Below are positions 24,786-33,191 of a stretch of DNA of 64,000 nt, in pieces. The notes beneath the pieces were generated by a model. It did no database searches. It saw only the letters and a list, made by a program, of their open reading frames with translations, and was not told the origin of the DNA. Source of the DNA: Streptomyces niger (lineage in GTDB: Bacteria; Actinomycetota; Actinomycetes; Streptomycetales; Streptomycetaceae). Position 1 is the stretch's first letter; the number at the start of each line of letters is the position of its first letter. A program made the translations under genes and the position numbers. The DNA is taken from the NCBI RefSeq assembly GCF_000718305.1, contig NZ_JOFQ01000006.1, positions 1 to 64,000 of the forward strand, written 5' to 3'.

Positions 24786-25127
24786 TCAGGGGGTCTCCGG
24801 CTGCGGGTCGGTGGCGCGGGCGCGCAGTTCTTCGTTGATGCGCTGGGCCTCTTCGAGCTGGTCCTCGAGGATGATGATGCGGCAGGCCGCTTCGATCTGG
24901 GTCCCGGCATCGACGAGTTCGCGGGCGCGGGCAGCGATGCGCAACTGGTACCGGGAGTAGCGGCGGTGGCCGCCCTCGGAACGCAACGGTGTGATCAGGC
25001 GGTGCTCGCCGAGGGTGCGGAGGAAGGCGGGGGTGGTGCCGAGCATTTCGGCGGCCCGGCCCATGGTGTAGGCGGGGTAATCATCGTCGTCGAACTTGTC
25101 GGCGACGTGGGTACTGCGAGGGGGCAT
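24786..25127 (-). CDS. MerR-like helix-turn-helix regulator
   Basis: A 113-residue protein with a MerR-type winged helix: YTMGRAAEMLGTTPAFLRTL, then LITPLRSEGGHRRYSRYQLR, followed by a dimerisation coiled coil rich in Glu and Ala (IIILEDQLEEAQRINEELRA). No effector domain or metal-binding cysteines, as in HspR-like short regulators. Convergent with the P450 gene. Confidence 0.88.
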   Translation of the reverse strand: MPPRSTHVADKFDDDDYPAYTMGRAAEMLGTTPAFLRTLGEHRLITPLRSEGGHRRYSRYQLRIAARARELVDAGTQIEAACRIIILEDQLEEAQRINEELRARATDPQPETP

Positions 25128-25298
25128 AGACCTCTTCTTTCGGGAACACGTAGGACGCTACACCTGGCACTCACCCGCGTCTACTTTCAGCATGACAGGT
25201 TTTCTGCAGGCCACAGCGGTGTTTTTCAGCGACGGCCGTACCGCCGCCCCTGCCGACGGTACGCCTGCTCCCGCTCAGCGGCGGGAGTGGGCGGAACG

Positions 25299-25339
25299 CA
25301 GTGAGGGCCCGACCGGTGTGACCGGTCGGGCCCTCACTG
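25299..25339. terminator. Perfect 19-bp hairpin
   Basis: CAGTGAGGGCCCGACCGGT (25299-25317), loop GTG, then its exact complement to 25339. It is the strongest hairpin in this region and sits upstream of the MerR-like gene and downstream of the 25446-25757 gene, so it most likely ends minus-strand transcription from the latter. There is no U-tract, as is usual in Streptomyces. Confidence 0.8.
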
Positions 25340-25355
25340 CTCTTCTCTGCCGACT

Positions 25356-25407
25356 TCTTCTGCCGACTCTGCTCTGTCGACTCTTCTGCCGACTCTGCTC
25401 TGTCGAC
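25356..25407. repeat. Exact 26-bp tandem duplication
   Basis: Two identical copies of a pyrimidine-rich 26-bp unit (25356-25381 and 25382-25407; core CTGCCGACTCTGCTCTGTCG) with a partial copy at 25341-25354. It lies between the terminator hairpin and the next gene. Twenty-six is twice the 13-bp unit seen elsewhere in the window. Confidence 0.9.
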
Positions 25408-25445
25408 TTATGGCTTTGCGGCCTCAGTCGGACACCTTGACGAGC

Positions 25446-25757
25446 TCAGTCGGACAGGGGGTTGCCGAGTATGGCGGAAGCCCGCTGGAACGGGCTGGAG
25501 ACGTCCGCGGAGGGTTGCGTCTGGATCTGGCTGCTGCAGGTGAAGCCGAGCCGCGTCATGGCCCGGACGACTTCGCCGGCACTGAAATCACGGCGGTCCT
25601 GCCCGGTGATCACCGCGCCCACCTGCTTGACGGGGTAGGTGCGGCGGCCGATGACCACGGTCTCACCGGTCGCCGGTTCGGGCTCCACGCCCTTCATCGA
25701 CTCCAGCACACCGTGCTTGGTGAGGTCGAAGGGGAAGCGGGCGATGATGCAACGCAT
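25446..25757 (-). CDS. Conserved small actinobacterial protein
   Basis: A 103-residue protein beginning MRCIIARFPFDLTKHGVLES and containing RRTYPVKQVGAVITGQDRRD and VVRAMTRLGFTC. I recall close homologues beside DEAD-box helicase and cold-shock genes in other Streptomyces but no known function. It follows the helicase by 125 bases on the same strand, so a role in the cold-shock or RNA response is plausible. GTGAGG precedes ATG 25757. Confidence 0.75.
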   Translation of the reverse strand: MRCIIARFPFDLTKHGVLESMKGVEPEPATGETVVIGRRTYPVKQVGAVITGQDRRDFSAGEVVRAMTRLGFTCSSQIQTQPSADVSSPFQRASAILGNPLSD

Positions 25758-25882
25758 GTGTGCCTCACAGGGAAGAGGAAGCGAACCTGACGGAGGAAGG
25801 CAGTTCAGTGCGGAACGGCCGGGGCACCACCCGGGGCCGTACCGCGGCGTCAGCGTGGGTGATCTTGGTGATCACGAAGGAA

Positions 25883-27382
25883 TCAGGCCGCCACATCGGT
25901 GGCGGCGGACGGTGCGGGCCCGCGCCGGGTCGCCGATGCGGGACGGCGCCGGCCACGGGAGCGGGCGGACGCGCTGCGCTTGGGCCGTTCGGTCACCGGT
26001 GCGGTGACGACCACCGGAATGCCGGACGGAGTCCGGGCGCCGGTGATGCGGCTCAGCGCCTCTTCACCGGAGCGGACCCGGGTGGTCTGCGGGGTGACGC
26101 CCGCGGCCGCCATGAGACGCGTCATGTTGCGCCGCTGCTTCGGGATGACCAGCGTGACCACACTGCCGGACTCACCGGCGCGGGCGGTGCGGCCGCCGCG
26201 GTGCAGGTAATCCTTGTGGTCGGTCGGCGGGTCGACGTTGACGACGAGGTCGAGGTTGTCGATGTGGATGCCGCGCGCCGCGACGTTCGTGGCGACGAGC
26301 ACGGTGACGTGACCGGTCTTGAACTGTTCCAGCGTGCGCGTGCGCTGGGACTGGGACTTCCCCGCATGGAGGGACGCCGCGCGTACGCCGTTGTTCAGCA
26401 GATGCTTGGTCAGGCGATCGGCGGAGTGCCTGGTGTCCAGGAACATGATCACGCGGCCGTCGCGGGCCGCGATCTCCGTGGTGACGGCGTGCTTGTCGGC
26501 GCCGTCGACGTGCAGCACGTGGTGCTCCATCGTCGTGACCGCACCGGCGGACGGGTCGACGGAGTGGACCACCGGGTCGCTCAGGTAGCGGCGGACCAGC
26601 AGGTCGACGTTGCGGTCCAGCGTGGCGGAGAACAGCATCCGCTGGCCGTCGGGACGCACCTGGTTGAGCAGCGCGGTGACCTGCGGCATGAAGCCCATGT
26701 CGGCCATCTGGTCGGCCTCGTCCAGCACCGTGACGGCCACCTGGCTCAGCACGCAGTCGCCCCGCTCGATGAGGTCCTTCAGCCGCCCGGGCGTCGCGAC
26801 AACGACCTCCGCACCGCCTTGCAGCGCGCGGGCCTGCCTGCCGATCGGCATGCCACCGACGACCGTGGCCAGCCGCAGCTTCACCGAGCGGGCGTACGGG
26901 GTCAGCGCGCTGGTCACCTGCTGTGCCAGCTCACGCGTCGGTACGAGGACCAGGCCCAGCGGCCGACGGGGCTCGGCGCGCCGGCCGGCCGTGCGGGCCA
27001 GCAGCGCCAGCCCGAAGGCGAGGGTCTTGCCGGAGCCGGTACGCCCGCGGCCCAGTACGTCGCGGCCCGCGAGGGAGTTCGGCAGCGTCGCGCCCTGGAT
27101 CGGGAACGGCTCGGTGACACCCTCCGAGGCGAGTGCGGTCAGCAGCTGCTCGGGCATGTCGAGAGCGGCGAAGTCGTTCACGGCGGGCAGCGCCGGCGTG
27201 ACCGTCTCGGGGAGAGCGAACTCGCCATGGGCCACGACGGGCCGACGGCTGGTACCACCCGAGCGGTTCGTCCCGCCGGAGCGCCTGGGGGCCGACGAAC
27301 CGGGCCGACCGCCGCCCTTTCCAGGATTGGCGCCACCGTTACGGGCGCGGGAAAAGCGGTCGTTCGTGCGTGTGCGATTCAA
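25883..27382 (-). CDS. DEAD-box RNA helicase
   Basis: A 499-residue ATP-dependent RNA helicase. Motifs in order: Q motif region TEPFPIQGATLP, motif I GRGRTGSGKT, Ia VPTRELAQQV, Ib ATPGRLKDL, II VLDEADQMADMG, III FSATL, then IV-VI in domain 2 (VATNVAARGIHIDNLDLVVN, YLHRGGRTARAGESG). Basic Gly/Arg-rich tails flank the core. TTG 27382 (LNRTRTNDRF) has AGGAAGG six bases upstream; a longer ATG form at 27406 has no such site. It follows the cold-shock gene in the same direction, with a terminator between them. Likely unwinds cold-stabilised RNA. Confidence 0.95.
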   Translation of the reverse strand: MNRTRTNDRFSRARNGGANPGKGGGRPGSSAPRRSGGTNRSGGTSRRPVVAHGEFALPETVTPALPAVNDFAALDMPEQLLTALASEGVTEPFPIQGATLPNSLAGRDVLGRGRTGSGKTLAFGLALLARTAGRRAEPRRPLGLVLVPTRELAQQVTSALTPYARSVKLRLATVVGGMPIGRQARALQGGAEVVVATPGRLKDLIERGDCVLSQVAVTVLDEADQMADMGFMPQVTALLNQVRPDGQRMLFSATLDRNVDLLVRRYLSDPVVHSVDPSAGAVTTMEHHVLHVDGADKHAVTTEIAARDGRVIMFLDTRHSADRLTKHLLNNGVRAASLHAGKSQSQRTRTLEQFKTGHVTVLVATNVAARGIHIDNLDLVVNVDPPTDHKDYLHRGGRTARAGESGSVVTLVIPKQRRNMTRLMAAAGVTPQTTRVRSGEEALSRITGARTPSGIPVVVTAPVTERPKRSASARSRGRRRPASATRRGPAPSAATDVAA

Positions 27383-27564
27383 GAGGAACCTTCCTCGATA
27401 CGGCACACCTCAAGAAATCTCGCAGCAAGAGAACGGCGCGGAGAATTGCAAGAATGAGCCGAGTGGAACGCGAAAGCGAAGCTAACCGGCGAAAAAGCCG
27501 GCGGTAACGTGGCTGTCGCCCGGGGGCGCACTCCGGAAGTGACCGCAGTGCGGAAAAACTCCTA

Positions 27565-27604
27565 CAGCTGAGGCCCGCACCCCGAAGGATGCGGGCCTCA
27601 GCTG
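27565..27604 (-). terminator. Terminator after cold-shock gene
   Basis: A perfect 15-bp stem (CAGCTGAGGCCCGCA at 27565-27579 and its complement at 27590-27604) with a 10-base loop begins 18 bases after the cold-shock stop codon. It should end that short message before the helicase. Confidence 0.88.
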
Positions 27605-27621
27605 CAAAGTACGCGTCAGCG

Positions 27622-27825
27622 TCAGGCAGAGACGATGTTCTCCGCCGTCGGGCCCTTCTGGCCCTGCGCGATGTCGAAGGTCACCTTCTGGCCCTCGCGC
27701 AGCTCGCGGAAGCCCTGGGCGACGATGTTCGAGTAGTGGGCGAACACGTCAGCGCCGCCGTCCTCCTGCTCGATGAACCCGAAACCCTTTTCGGCGTTGA
27801 ACCACTTCACGGTACCAGCGGCCAT
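27622..27825 (-). CDS. Cold-shock protein, CspA family
   Basis: A 67-residue CspA-type nucleic-acid chaperone: [20 protein letters not shown] (RNP1 KGFGFI) and DVFAHYSNI (RNP2-like VFAHY), ending [17 protein letters not shown] lies eight bases upstream of ATG 27825. Binds single-stranded RNA and prevents secondary structure. Neighbour of the DEAD-box helicase, a pairing that makes sense in cold adaptation. Confidence 0.97.
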   Translation of the reverse strand: MAAGTVKWFNAEKGFGFIEQEDGGADVFAHYSNIVAQGFRELREGQKVTFDIAQGQKGPTAENIVSA

Positions 27826-28200
27826 GTCATTTCTCCTTTGGGGCAGTGAGCCGGCATCCACACTGCGCGGATGCCATGTCGCCGCGATGATCACCCCGAC
27901 CGGAAATGACCGGAAGTACAAAAACGCTCCCCTAATCGCGCAGAAGCCGACTGGAGGGCGTGAAGTTTTGGGAACCACAACTGCAACTGGAACCAACAGT
28001 AGCACGCCGCGACCGCCGCCGTACGCCGACGGAATCCACTCCGCTTGTTACGGCAAAAACTCTGTCCGAGCGGCCTGGAAAATCCTCATCCGGCGAGCAC
28101 AGATATTGAATACTCGAAGCCTGGCGTTCCGGCGCCGCCGGGTCCCCGTCCCCGTCCCCGCCCTCGTCCAGGAAGGCTCGCCCAGGCAGCTTTGACCCGT
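27826..28200. other. Cold-shock 5' leader and intergenic region
   Basis: About 375 bases without a convincing gene. The minus strand from roughly 28000 to 27826 is relatively A/T-rich and probably is the long structured 5' leader typical of csp messages. Near 28140-28180 there is a gtccccgtccccg repeat. Confidence 0.5.
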
Positions 28201-28234
28201 CCGTCATTACCTGACTAAGGTCAGGGAATGACGG
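28201..28234. promoter_or_regulatory. 34-bp near-perfect palindrome over MarR-GNAT start
   Basis: CCGTCATT (28201-28208) pairs with AATGACGG (28227-28234), and inside it CCTGAC-TAAG-GTCAGG is symmetric; one mismatched pair (28209/28226). TAAGGT (28216-28221) is six bases before ATG 28228, a leaderless promoter placed at the dyad. The arrangement fits autorepression by the MarR domain. Confidence 0.75.
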
Positions 28235-29154
28235 ATGAGCAGGTCAAGCAAGCCGAACAGAACGGGCAGGTCGAGCAGGTACGGCGCTTCAACCGGACGG
28301 TCGCCGAGCGGGTCGGAGTGCTGCACGACCACTACCTGGGCGGTGCCCGCCCCTACGGGCAGGCCCGGCTGCTCTGGCAGATCGGCGACGAGGGCACGCA
28401 CGACGTCCGCGACGTACGGGCCCGGCTCGGCCTGGACTCCGGCTACGTCAGCCGGCTCCTGCGGGCGCTCGAACGCGACGGCCTCGTCGCCGTCGAGCCC
28501 CACCCCGGCGACCGGCGCGTACGCACCGTGCGGCTGACCGAAGCCGGACGCGAGGAGCGCGCCCTCCTCGACGACCGCAGCGACGCTCTCGCCACCTCGC
28601 TCCTCGCCCCGCTCGACGCCCGCCAGCGGGACCGGCTGACCTCGGCGATGGCCGAGGTCGAACGGTTGCTGACCGCCTCGGTGGTCTCCGTGGAAGTGCT
28701 CGACCCCGACCATCCGGACGCCGTGTACTGCCTGCGGTCCTACGCCGCCGAACTGCAGGAGATCTTCGACAGCGGCTTCGATCCCGCACACAGCCGGCTG
28801 CCCGACCCGGGGGAGCTGCGCGCGCCTCGCGGCCTGTTCCTCGTCGCCCACCTGCACGGCGAGCCGGTGGGCTGCGCCGGTCTCAAGCTGCCGGCCGGAG
28901 CCCCCGCCGAGATCAAACGCCTGTGGGTCTGCCCCGGCGCACGAGGACTCGGCCTGGCCCGGCGCCTGCTGTCCGAACTCGAGGAACGCGCCGCCCGACA
29001 CGGCAGCGAGCTGGTCCGGCTCGACACCAACAAGGCCCTGAAAGCAGCCACCCGGCTCTACCGCAACAGCGGTTACACCGAGGTCCCCGCCTTCAACGAC
29101 GAGCCCTACGCCCACCACTGGTTCGAGAAGCGGCTCACCCCGGTCACGCGATAG
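28228..29154 (+). CDS. MarR HTH - GNAT acetyltransferase fusion
   Basis: A 308-residue two-domain protein. Residues 1-150 form a MarR-type winged helix (ARLGLDSGYVSRLLRALERD, HPGDRRVRTVRLTEAGREE). Residues 155-308 are a GNAT fold with the acetyl-CoA loop VCPGARGLGLARRLLSELE and the closing YRNSGYTEVPAFNDEPYAHH. MarR-GNAT fusions are known in actinobacteria; the acetyl acceptor is unknown. Start is a leaderless ATG lying inside a 34-bp palindrome, so autoregulation is likely. Confidence 0.93.
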   Translation: MTDEQVKQAEQNGQVEQVRRFNRTVAERVGVLHDHYLGGARPYGQARLLWQIGDEGTHDVRDVRARLGLDSGYVSRLLRALERDGLVAVEPHPGDRRVRTVRLTEAGREERALLDDRSDALATSLLAPLDARQRDRLTSAMAEVERLLTASVVSVEVLDPDHPDAVYCLRSYAAELQEIFDSGFDPAHSRLPDPGELRAPRGLFLVAHLHGEPVGCAGLKLPAGAPAEIKRLWVCPGARGLGLARRLLSELEERAARHGSELVRLDTNKALKAATRLYRNSGYTEVPAFNDEPYAHHWFEKRLTPVTR

Positions 29155-29173
29155 GGACGAGGGCCGGTCAAGC

Positions 29174-29551
29174 TCAGACGCGCCAGCCGCGGATCCGCTC
29201 GGCTGCCGCGAAGACGTCACAGCTTCCGGTGAGCAGTTCCTGGGCGAGGGTGACGAGATCGCCGTAGGGCGGGTCGATGCCCTCGCCCGAGGCGTACATG
29301 TACGCGAGCGTGATCGCGCAGGCGTACCGGACGTTGTATGCCGGCAGCGCCTTGAGGAGCAGCAGGGTCTGGAGAAGGGCGGCCGCACGCCATGCCGCGT
29401 CGGAGTCGATGCCGAGCCGGGGCGGGTCGACGCGGTGACGCGCGACGGCAGCCACCAGGGCGGAGAAGTCGGCGACCGCGGTCTGCTCGGGCAGCGCGTT
29501 CTCGTACTGCTGGAGCAGCCAGCGGACGTCGATGTGGAGGACGGGCGCCAT
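29174..29551 (-). CDS. Doc/Fic-like toxin component, degenerate motif
   Basis: A 125-residue protein of the type annotated as Fic-family toxin in Streptomyces: VLHIDVRWLLQQYENALPEQ, VDPPRLGIDSDAAWRAAALL and NVRYACAITLAYMYASGEG. Doc/Fic proteins use HxFxx(A/G)N(K/G)R; here the aligned stretch KALPAYNVR keeps only N and R and lacks the histidine, so AMP- or phospho-transfer activity is doubtful. The start ATG 29551 is four bases downstream of the antitoxin stop. Convergent with the MarR-GNAT gene. Confidence 0.75.
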   Translation of the reverse strand: MAPVLHIDVRWLLQQYENALPEQTAVADFSALVAAVARHRVDPPRLGIDSDAAWRAAALLQTLLLLKALPAYNVRYACAITLAYMYASGEGIDPPYGDLVTLAQELLTGSCDVFAAAERIRGWRV

Positions 29552-29555
29552 GGGT

Positions 29556-29807
29556 CTAGGCGGCTCGGCCCTTCGGGCCCGCGGTCGGGCCGTCATCGAT
29601 GCCGGCGGCTGCGATGGCCTCGGCAAGTGCGGGGTCGGCGAAGCGGCGTTGGAACTCCTGCGCAGCGGCCTTCCTGGCCCGGTGCAGGGCTATGGCGTCG
29701 GCCGTGGCGGAGCGTACGAACGCCTTCATCGGCACGCCGGTCTCCTGGGCGATCTCCCGCAGGTCCGCGAGGTCCTGCTCGGGGAAATCCACGTTGAGAG
29801 CAGACAT
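29556..29807 (-). CDS. Antitoxin, Arc/ribbon-helix-helix type
   Basis: An 83-residue protein with a predicted ribbon-helix-helix N-terminus (ALNVDFPEQDLADLREIAQE, TGVPMKAFVRSATADAIAL) and a charged C-terminus. It precedes the Fic/Doc-like gene by four bases, the normal antitoxin-first order. It probably binds the toxin and its own promoter. Confidence 0.78.
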   Translation of the reverse strand: MSALNVDFPEQDLADLREIAQETGVPMKAFVRSATADAIALHRARKAAAQEFQRRFADPALAEAIAAAGIDDGPTAGPKGRAA

Positions 29808-30234
29808 GGTCCAACGGTAGAGCTCCGGTACCGACAGGGCAAGACCCGCAGGTCAGAGACCACATGGTGCGGTACCTCGCGGAACAACCGGCCGGAGAGG
29901 GGTGTTCGGCTCCTGAGGTGGTCAGCCATTCGGGAGGGCGCTGCCCGGCTGGCCCGCGGTCCGGCGCGGGAGAGGGAGTGGAGGAGATCCGCGCCGGAGA
30001 AGGAGGGTCGGGCCGGTTGTCCGAACGGTTCGGGGAAGCATCTTGGCTCCCTCCAACAAACATGATCACCCAAATGGGTGACAGTTCGACTGTATGCAGC
30101 GAAACTCCTCCATTCAGGGTCGAACCGGTCTGTCCGAGTGATCCGGCGACGACGTCATCTCCGCGTACCGCGGCGGGTGCGGGGGGGGGCTGCGGTAAGG
30201 GGCAGGGGGACTGGGAGCGGGTCAGCTGCGAACC
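29808..30234. other. Intergenic, one inverted repeat
   Basis: About 430 bases between the antitoxin gene and the end of the glycerate kinase gene. An inverted repeat CACCCA-AA-TGGGTG is at 30067-30080. No gene with convincing codon use was seen; the antitoxin promoter must lie at the left side. Confidence 0.45.
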
Positions 30235-31458
30235 TCACCCCGCGGTGGTTGCCGGCTGGCTGCCGGTGACCGGCGGGAGGGGGTCGCCGACAGGGAGTGG
30301 GGGCTCGCTGAGGCGGGTGCCGACGAGAACCATGCGCAGGGCCTGCTCGGCGGCGTCGGACAGCAGTGCGGCGGTGCTGTCCATGGCCTCGCGGTGGGAC
30401 ATGGGGCCGGAGAGGATGGAGGCGTAGGCGTCGATGCCGACCGGATGAGTCTGTGCGGCGCCGTGCCCGATGATGCCGGCCAGGGCGATGACCTGTTTTC
30501 CCTGCCGTTTGGCGCGGCGGGCGACCTCGGCCGGGATCTTGCCGCGCGGTGTCTGGTGGTCCAGTGCCCCTTCCGCGGTGATGACCAGGTCGGCCAGGGC
30601 CAGCTGCGCGTCGAGTTCGGCGTAGCCCGGCAGGACGTCGAAGCGGGGTAGCAGCCGGGCGCCGAGGGCGGCGGCCAGGCCGGCGCCGAGTCCGCCGGAG
30701 GCCCCACCGCCCGGCATGAGCCGTACGTCCGTACCGCACCGACGTTCCAGCAGCGCGGCCCAGTGGTCCATGGCCGATGCCAGCTCCTCCACTTGGGCGG
30801 GGGTAGCTCCTTTCTGCGGTCCGAAGGTCCGGGCGACGCCGCCCTCGCCGGTCAGTAGGTTGTAGGGATTGCAGGCGACGAAGATCTCGGTACCGGTCAA
30901 ACGTACGTCCAGGCCGTCGAGTTCCAGGGTGTGGGCGCGGAGCAGCCCGCTGCCGCCCACGGGTACCTGGCGTCCGTCGGCGTCGAGCACGCGGGCGCCC
31001 AGCGCGGTCAGGGCGCCCGCGCCGCCGTCGCAGGTGCCCGAATCGCCGCATCCCACCACGATCCGTCGGCAGCGCTGGTCGAGGGCGGCACGGATCAGTT
31101 CCCCGACCCCGTAGGTGGTGGTGCGGCCGGGGTCCCGGGCGTCGTCCGGTACGAGTGCGAGCCCGGCCGCGGCGGCCATTTCGACGACCGCGGTCGGCGG
31201 GCCCCCGCCGCCCAGGACGGCGATGTGGGAGGGGACGGCGGCCCCGGTGGGCCCGGTGACCGTCACCGGCACCAGCCGGCCGCCGGTGGCGGCGGCCAGC
31301 GTACGGGCGGTGCCCTCGCCGCCGTCGACCAAAGGCACGGCCGCGACGCAGGCCTCGGGCAGTACGCGCCGGATCCCGCCGCTGATCGCCGCACCGACCG
31401 CTTCGACGGACAGGGATTCCTTGAAGCCGCTGGGGGCGACCAGAACTCGCAAGAACAT
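30235..31458 (-). CDS. Glycerate 2-kinase (GlxK family)
   Basis: A 407-residue glycerate kinase converting D-glycerate and ATP to phosphoglycerate. N-terminal MFLRVLVAPSGFKESLSVEA is the family signature; VPLVDGGEGTARTLAAATGG, CGDSGTCDGGAGALTALGAR and MPGGGASGGLGAGLAAALGA are conserved glycine-rich substrate loops; AEGALDHQTPRGKIPAEVAR is the C-terminal motif. Starts at ATG 31458. Lies 95 bases downstream of an SLC13-type permease in the same direction, suggesting uptake and phosphorylation of glycerate or a related hydroxyacid. Confidence 0.93.
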   Translation of the reverse strand: MFLRVLVAPSGFKESLSVEAVGAAISGGIRRVLPEACVAAVPLVDGGEGTARTLAAATGGRLVPVTVTGPTGAAVPSHIAVLGGGGPPTAVVEMAAAAGLALVPDDARDPGRTTTYGVGELIRAALDQRCRRIVVGCGDSGTCDGGAGALTALGARVLDADGRQVPVGGSGLLRAHTLELDGLDVRLTGTEIFVACNPYNLLTGEGGVARTFGPQKGATPAQVEELASAMDHWAALLERRCGTDVRLMPGGGASGGLGAGLAAALGARLLPRFDVLPGYAELDAQLALADLVITAEGALDHQTPRGKIPAEVARRAKRQGKQVIALAGIIGHGAAQTHPVGIDAYASILSGPMSHREAMDSTAALLSDAAEQALRMVLVGTRLSEPPLPVGDPLPPVTGSQPATTAG

Positions 31459-31508
31459 GAGTCTTTCCCGTTTCCTCAGCGGCGGTCCCGTTCGGGGCCG
31501 CCGTCTCG

Positions 31509-31547
31509 TACGCGCGTCTCTTATGCGCGTCTCTTACGCGCGTCGCG
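31509..31547. repeat. Three tandem 13-bp units
   Basis: TACGCGCGTCTCT (31509-31521), TATGCGCGTCTCT (31522-31534) and TACGCGCGTCGCG (31535-31547) lie in the gap between the permease stop and the glycerate kinase start. Confidence 0.88.
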
Positions 31548-31553
31548 GTGTGT

Positions 31554-33191
31554 TCAGCGCAGGGGCAGGCCCAGCCAGGGCCAGATGGTCAGGGCGCAGC
31601 CGACGGTCACCGCGGCGGTGACCGGGCCGAGCCAGGCCGACAGGCGCAGCAGGTCCCGTTCGCCGAAGACCGGCCCGCCGCCGCTCTGGGCGAACAGCGC
31701 GAGCGGCTTGGCCGACGCGACGGTGGTGTGGCAGAACCCGGCCGCCGCAGTCGAGGCGAAGGCCAACGCGGCCGGCTGCAGGCCCGCGGTCGACGCCAGC
31801 GGGATGACCAGCGGCACCAGCACCGACGACCGCGCCGAACGTGACTGGAGCATCAGATGGGAGGCCGCACTGACCACGACGACGGCCACCAGGACCATCC
31901 CCGGACTCGCGGCAGCGGGGAAGACCAAGGAGGTGAGCCAGTCGGCCGCTCCCGAGGAGGCCAGTGCGCCGCCCAGCACGGTCGTGGTCACCATGAACAG
32001 CAGCAACGACCACGGCACCGCGTCGAGCGCCGCCGAGATGCCGATGGTGCCCCACCTGGGCGCGGTGATCATGACCGCACCGGCCAGTGCCGTGACGGCG
32101 GGCGGGATGCCGTGCAGGGCCTCGGTACACCACAGGACGACGACCACGAGGAGAACAGCACCGGCCCGAGCCTGATCGCGCCCCAACCGTCTCAGCCATC
32201 CCGACCCCACCGATCGTCCGAGCCGTCCTTGTCGTCCCGGGCCCACCGGTCGTCCGGGGCGTCGCGGCTCCGCTTCGCGCATCGCTTCACCCCGCGATCC
32301 GATCTTCGCCCCCGCTTCCGCCTCCGCCTCCGCCTCGGCCACCTGTTCGCCGCTCGCCGCTGAGTCGTCGCGCACGCGCACCAACGGCGCGCGGCGCTCC
32401 TCGCGGTCGGTCATCGTCCGCAGCAACCCCTCCGTCGCCAGGTGGGAGCAGATCAGGGCGAACGGCAGCCCCAGCACCAGCCACCTCACGTAGCTGATGC
32501 CGCCGCCGGCCGTGCCGGCCAGTAGCTGGCTGGTGATGAGGTGGGCGCCCGCACCGGTCAGCGTTGCCATGGCGGACAGCAGCACCACCGTGGGAAACAG
32601 CAGGGACAGGGCGCGTACGACCGTGACACGTTCCTGTATCGATGCGGCCAGCGCTACGAAGACGGGAAGCACCAGGGCCGCCCGGCCCGCGGTCGCCGGA
32701 AGGGCGAAGGCCGTGAGCACCAGCACCCCGGCCACCAAGTGGAACAGCTGCCGTACCGTACGGGCGCGGGCGCACAGGGCCAGGGCCACGCGGGCCGGCA
32801 GCCCCGTCGCGCCGATGCCTGCCGCCAGGACGAAAGCGGCGATCAGCAACCACACCGTCTCGTCCCCGAGCCCGGCGAAGAGCCGCGCCGGCGCCACAAC
32901 CCCGGCGGCGATGAGCATCAGTACGGCGATCAGCCCGACGAAGGTGGCATCGCCCCGGCCGGACACCCACGCCAGAGTGGCCCCGACGAACACCGTCAAC
33001 GCGATCGCTCCCGGCACGGGCGGCCCCGCACCCGACCAGACGGTGGCGAGTGCGGCGACCACTGCCAGCACGACGGCTGCCCACATGAGTGAGGAGGACT
33101 GCTTGAGGATTCCGGACAGCACTGTGGTGGCCCTGCCGGAGGCCTCGGAGACCTGCAGCAGGCCACACATTCGCTTGTACAGCTGTTGCAC
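31554..33191 (-). CDS. SLC13/DASS-family permease
   Basis: A 545-residue membrane protein with about eleven hydrophobic segments. LFAGLGDETVWLLIAAFVLA resembles the first DASS signature and HLMLQSRSARSSVLVPLVIP the second half-repeat (the SNT-like loops that bind sodium and carboxylate). A hydrophilic cytoplasmic loop near residues 265-330 is unusually long and contains EQVAEAEAEAEAGAKIGSRG plus a Gly/Arg-rich stretch. ATG 33191. With the downstream glycerate kinase it may import glycerate or a dicarboxylate. Confidence 0.8.
   Translation of the reverse strand: MQQLYKRMCGLLQVSEASGRATTVLSGILKQSSSLMWAAVVLAVVAALATVWSGAGPPVPGAIALTVFVGATLAWVSGRGDATFVGLIAVLMLIAAGVVAPARLFAGLGDETVWLLIAAFVLAAGIGATGLPARVALALCARARTVRQLFHLVAGVLVLTAFALPATAGRAALVLPVFVALAASIQERVTVVRALSLLFPTVVLLSAMATLTGAGAHLITSQLLAGTAGGGISYVRWLVLGLPFALICSHLATEGLLRTMTDREERRAPLVRVRDDSAASGEQVAEAEAEAEAGAKIGSRGEAMREAEPRRPGRPVGPGRQGRLGRSVGSGWLRRLGRDQARAGAVLLVVVVLWCTEALHGIPPAVTALAGAVMITAPRWGTIGISAALDAVPWSLLLFMVTTTVLGGALASSGAADWLTSLVFPAAASPGMVLVAVVVVSAASHLMLQSRSARSSVLVPLVIPLASTAGLQPAALAFASTAAAGFCHTTVASAKPLALFAQSGGGPVFGERDLLRLSAWLGPVTAAVTVGCALTIWPWLGLPLR

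Noticed and set aside
25760..27457. Plus-strand open frame opposite the DEAD-box helicase
   Set aside because: Antisense to a gene with all helicase motifs; composition is not protein-like.
29864..30427. Plus-strand frame upstream of and over the glycerate kinase end
   Set aside because: Overlaps antisense to the kinase, has no motif and poor codon preference.
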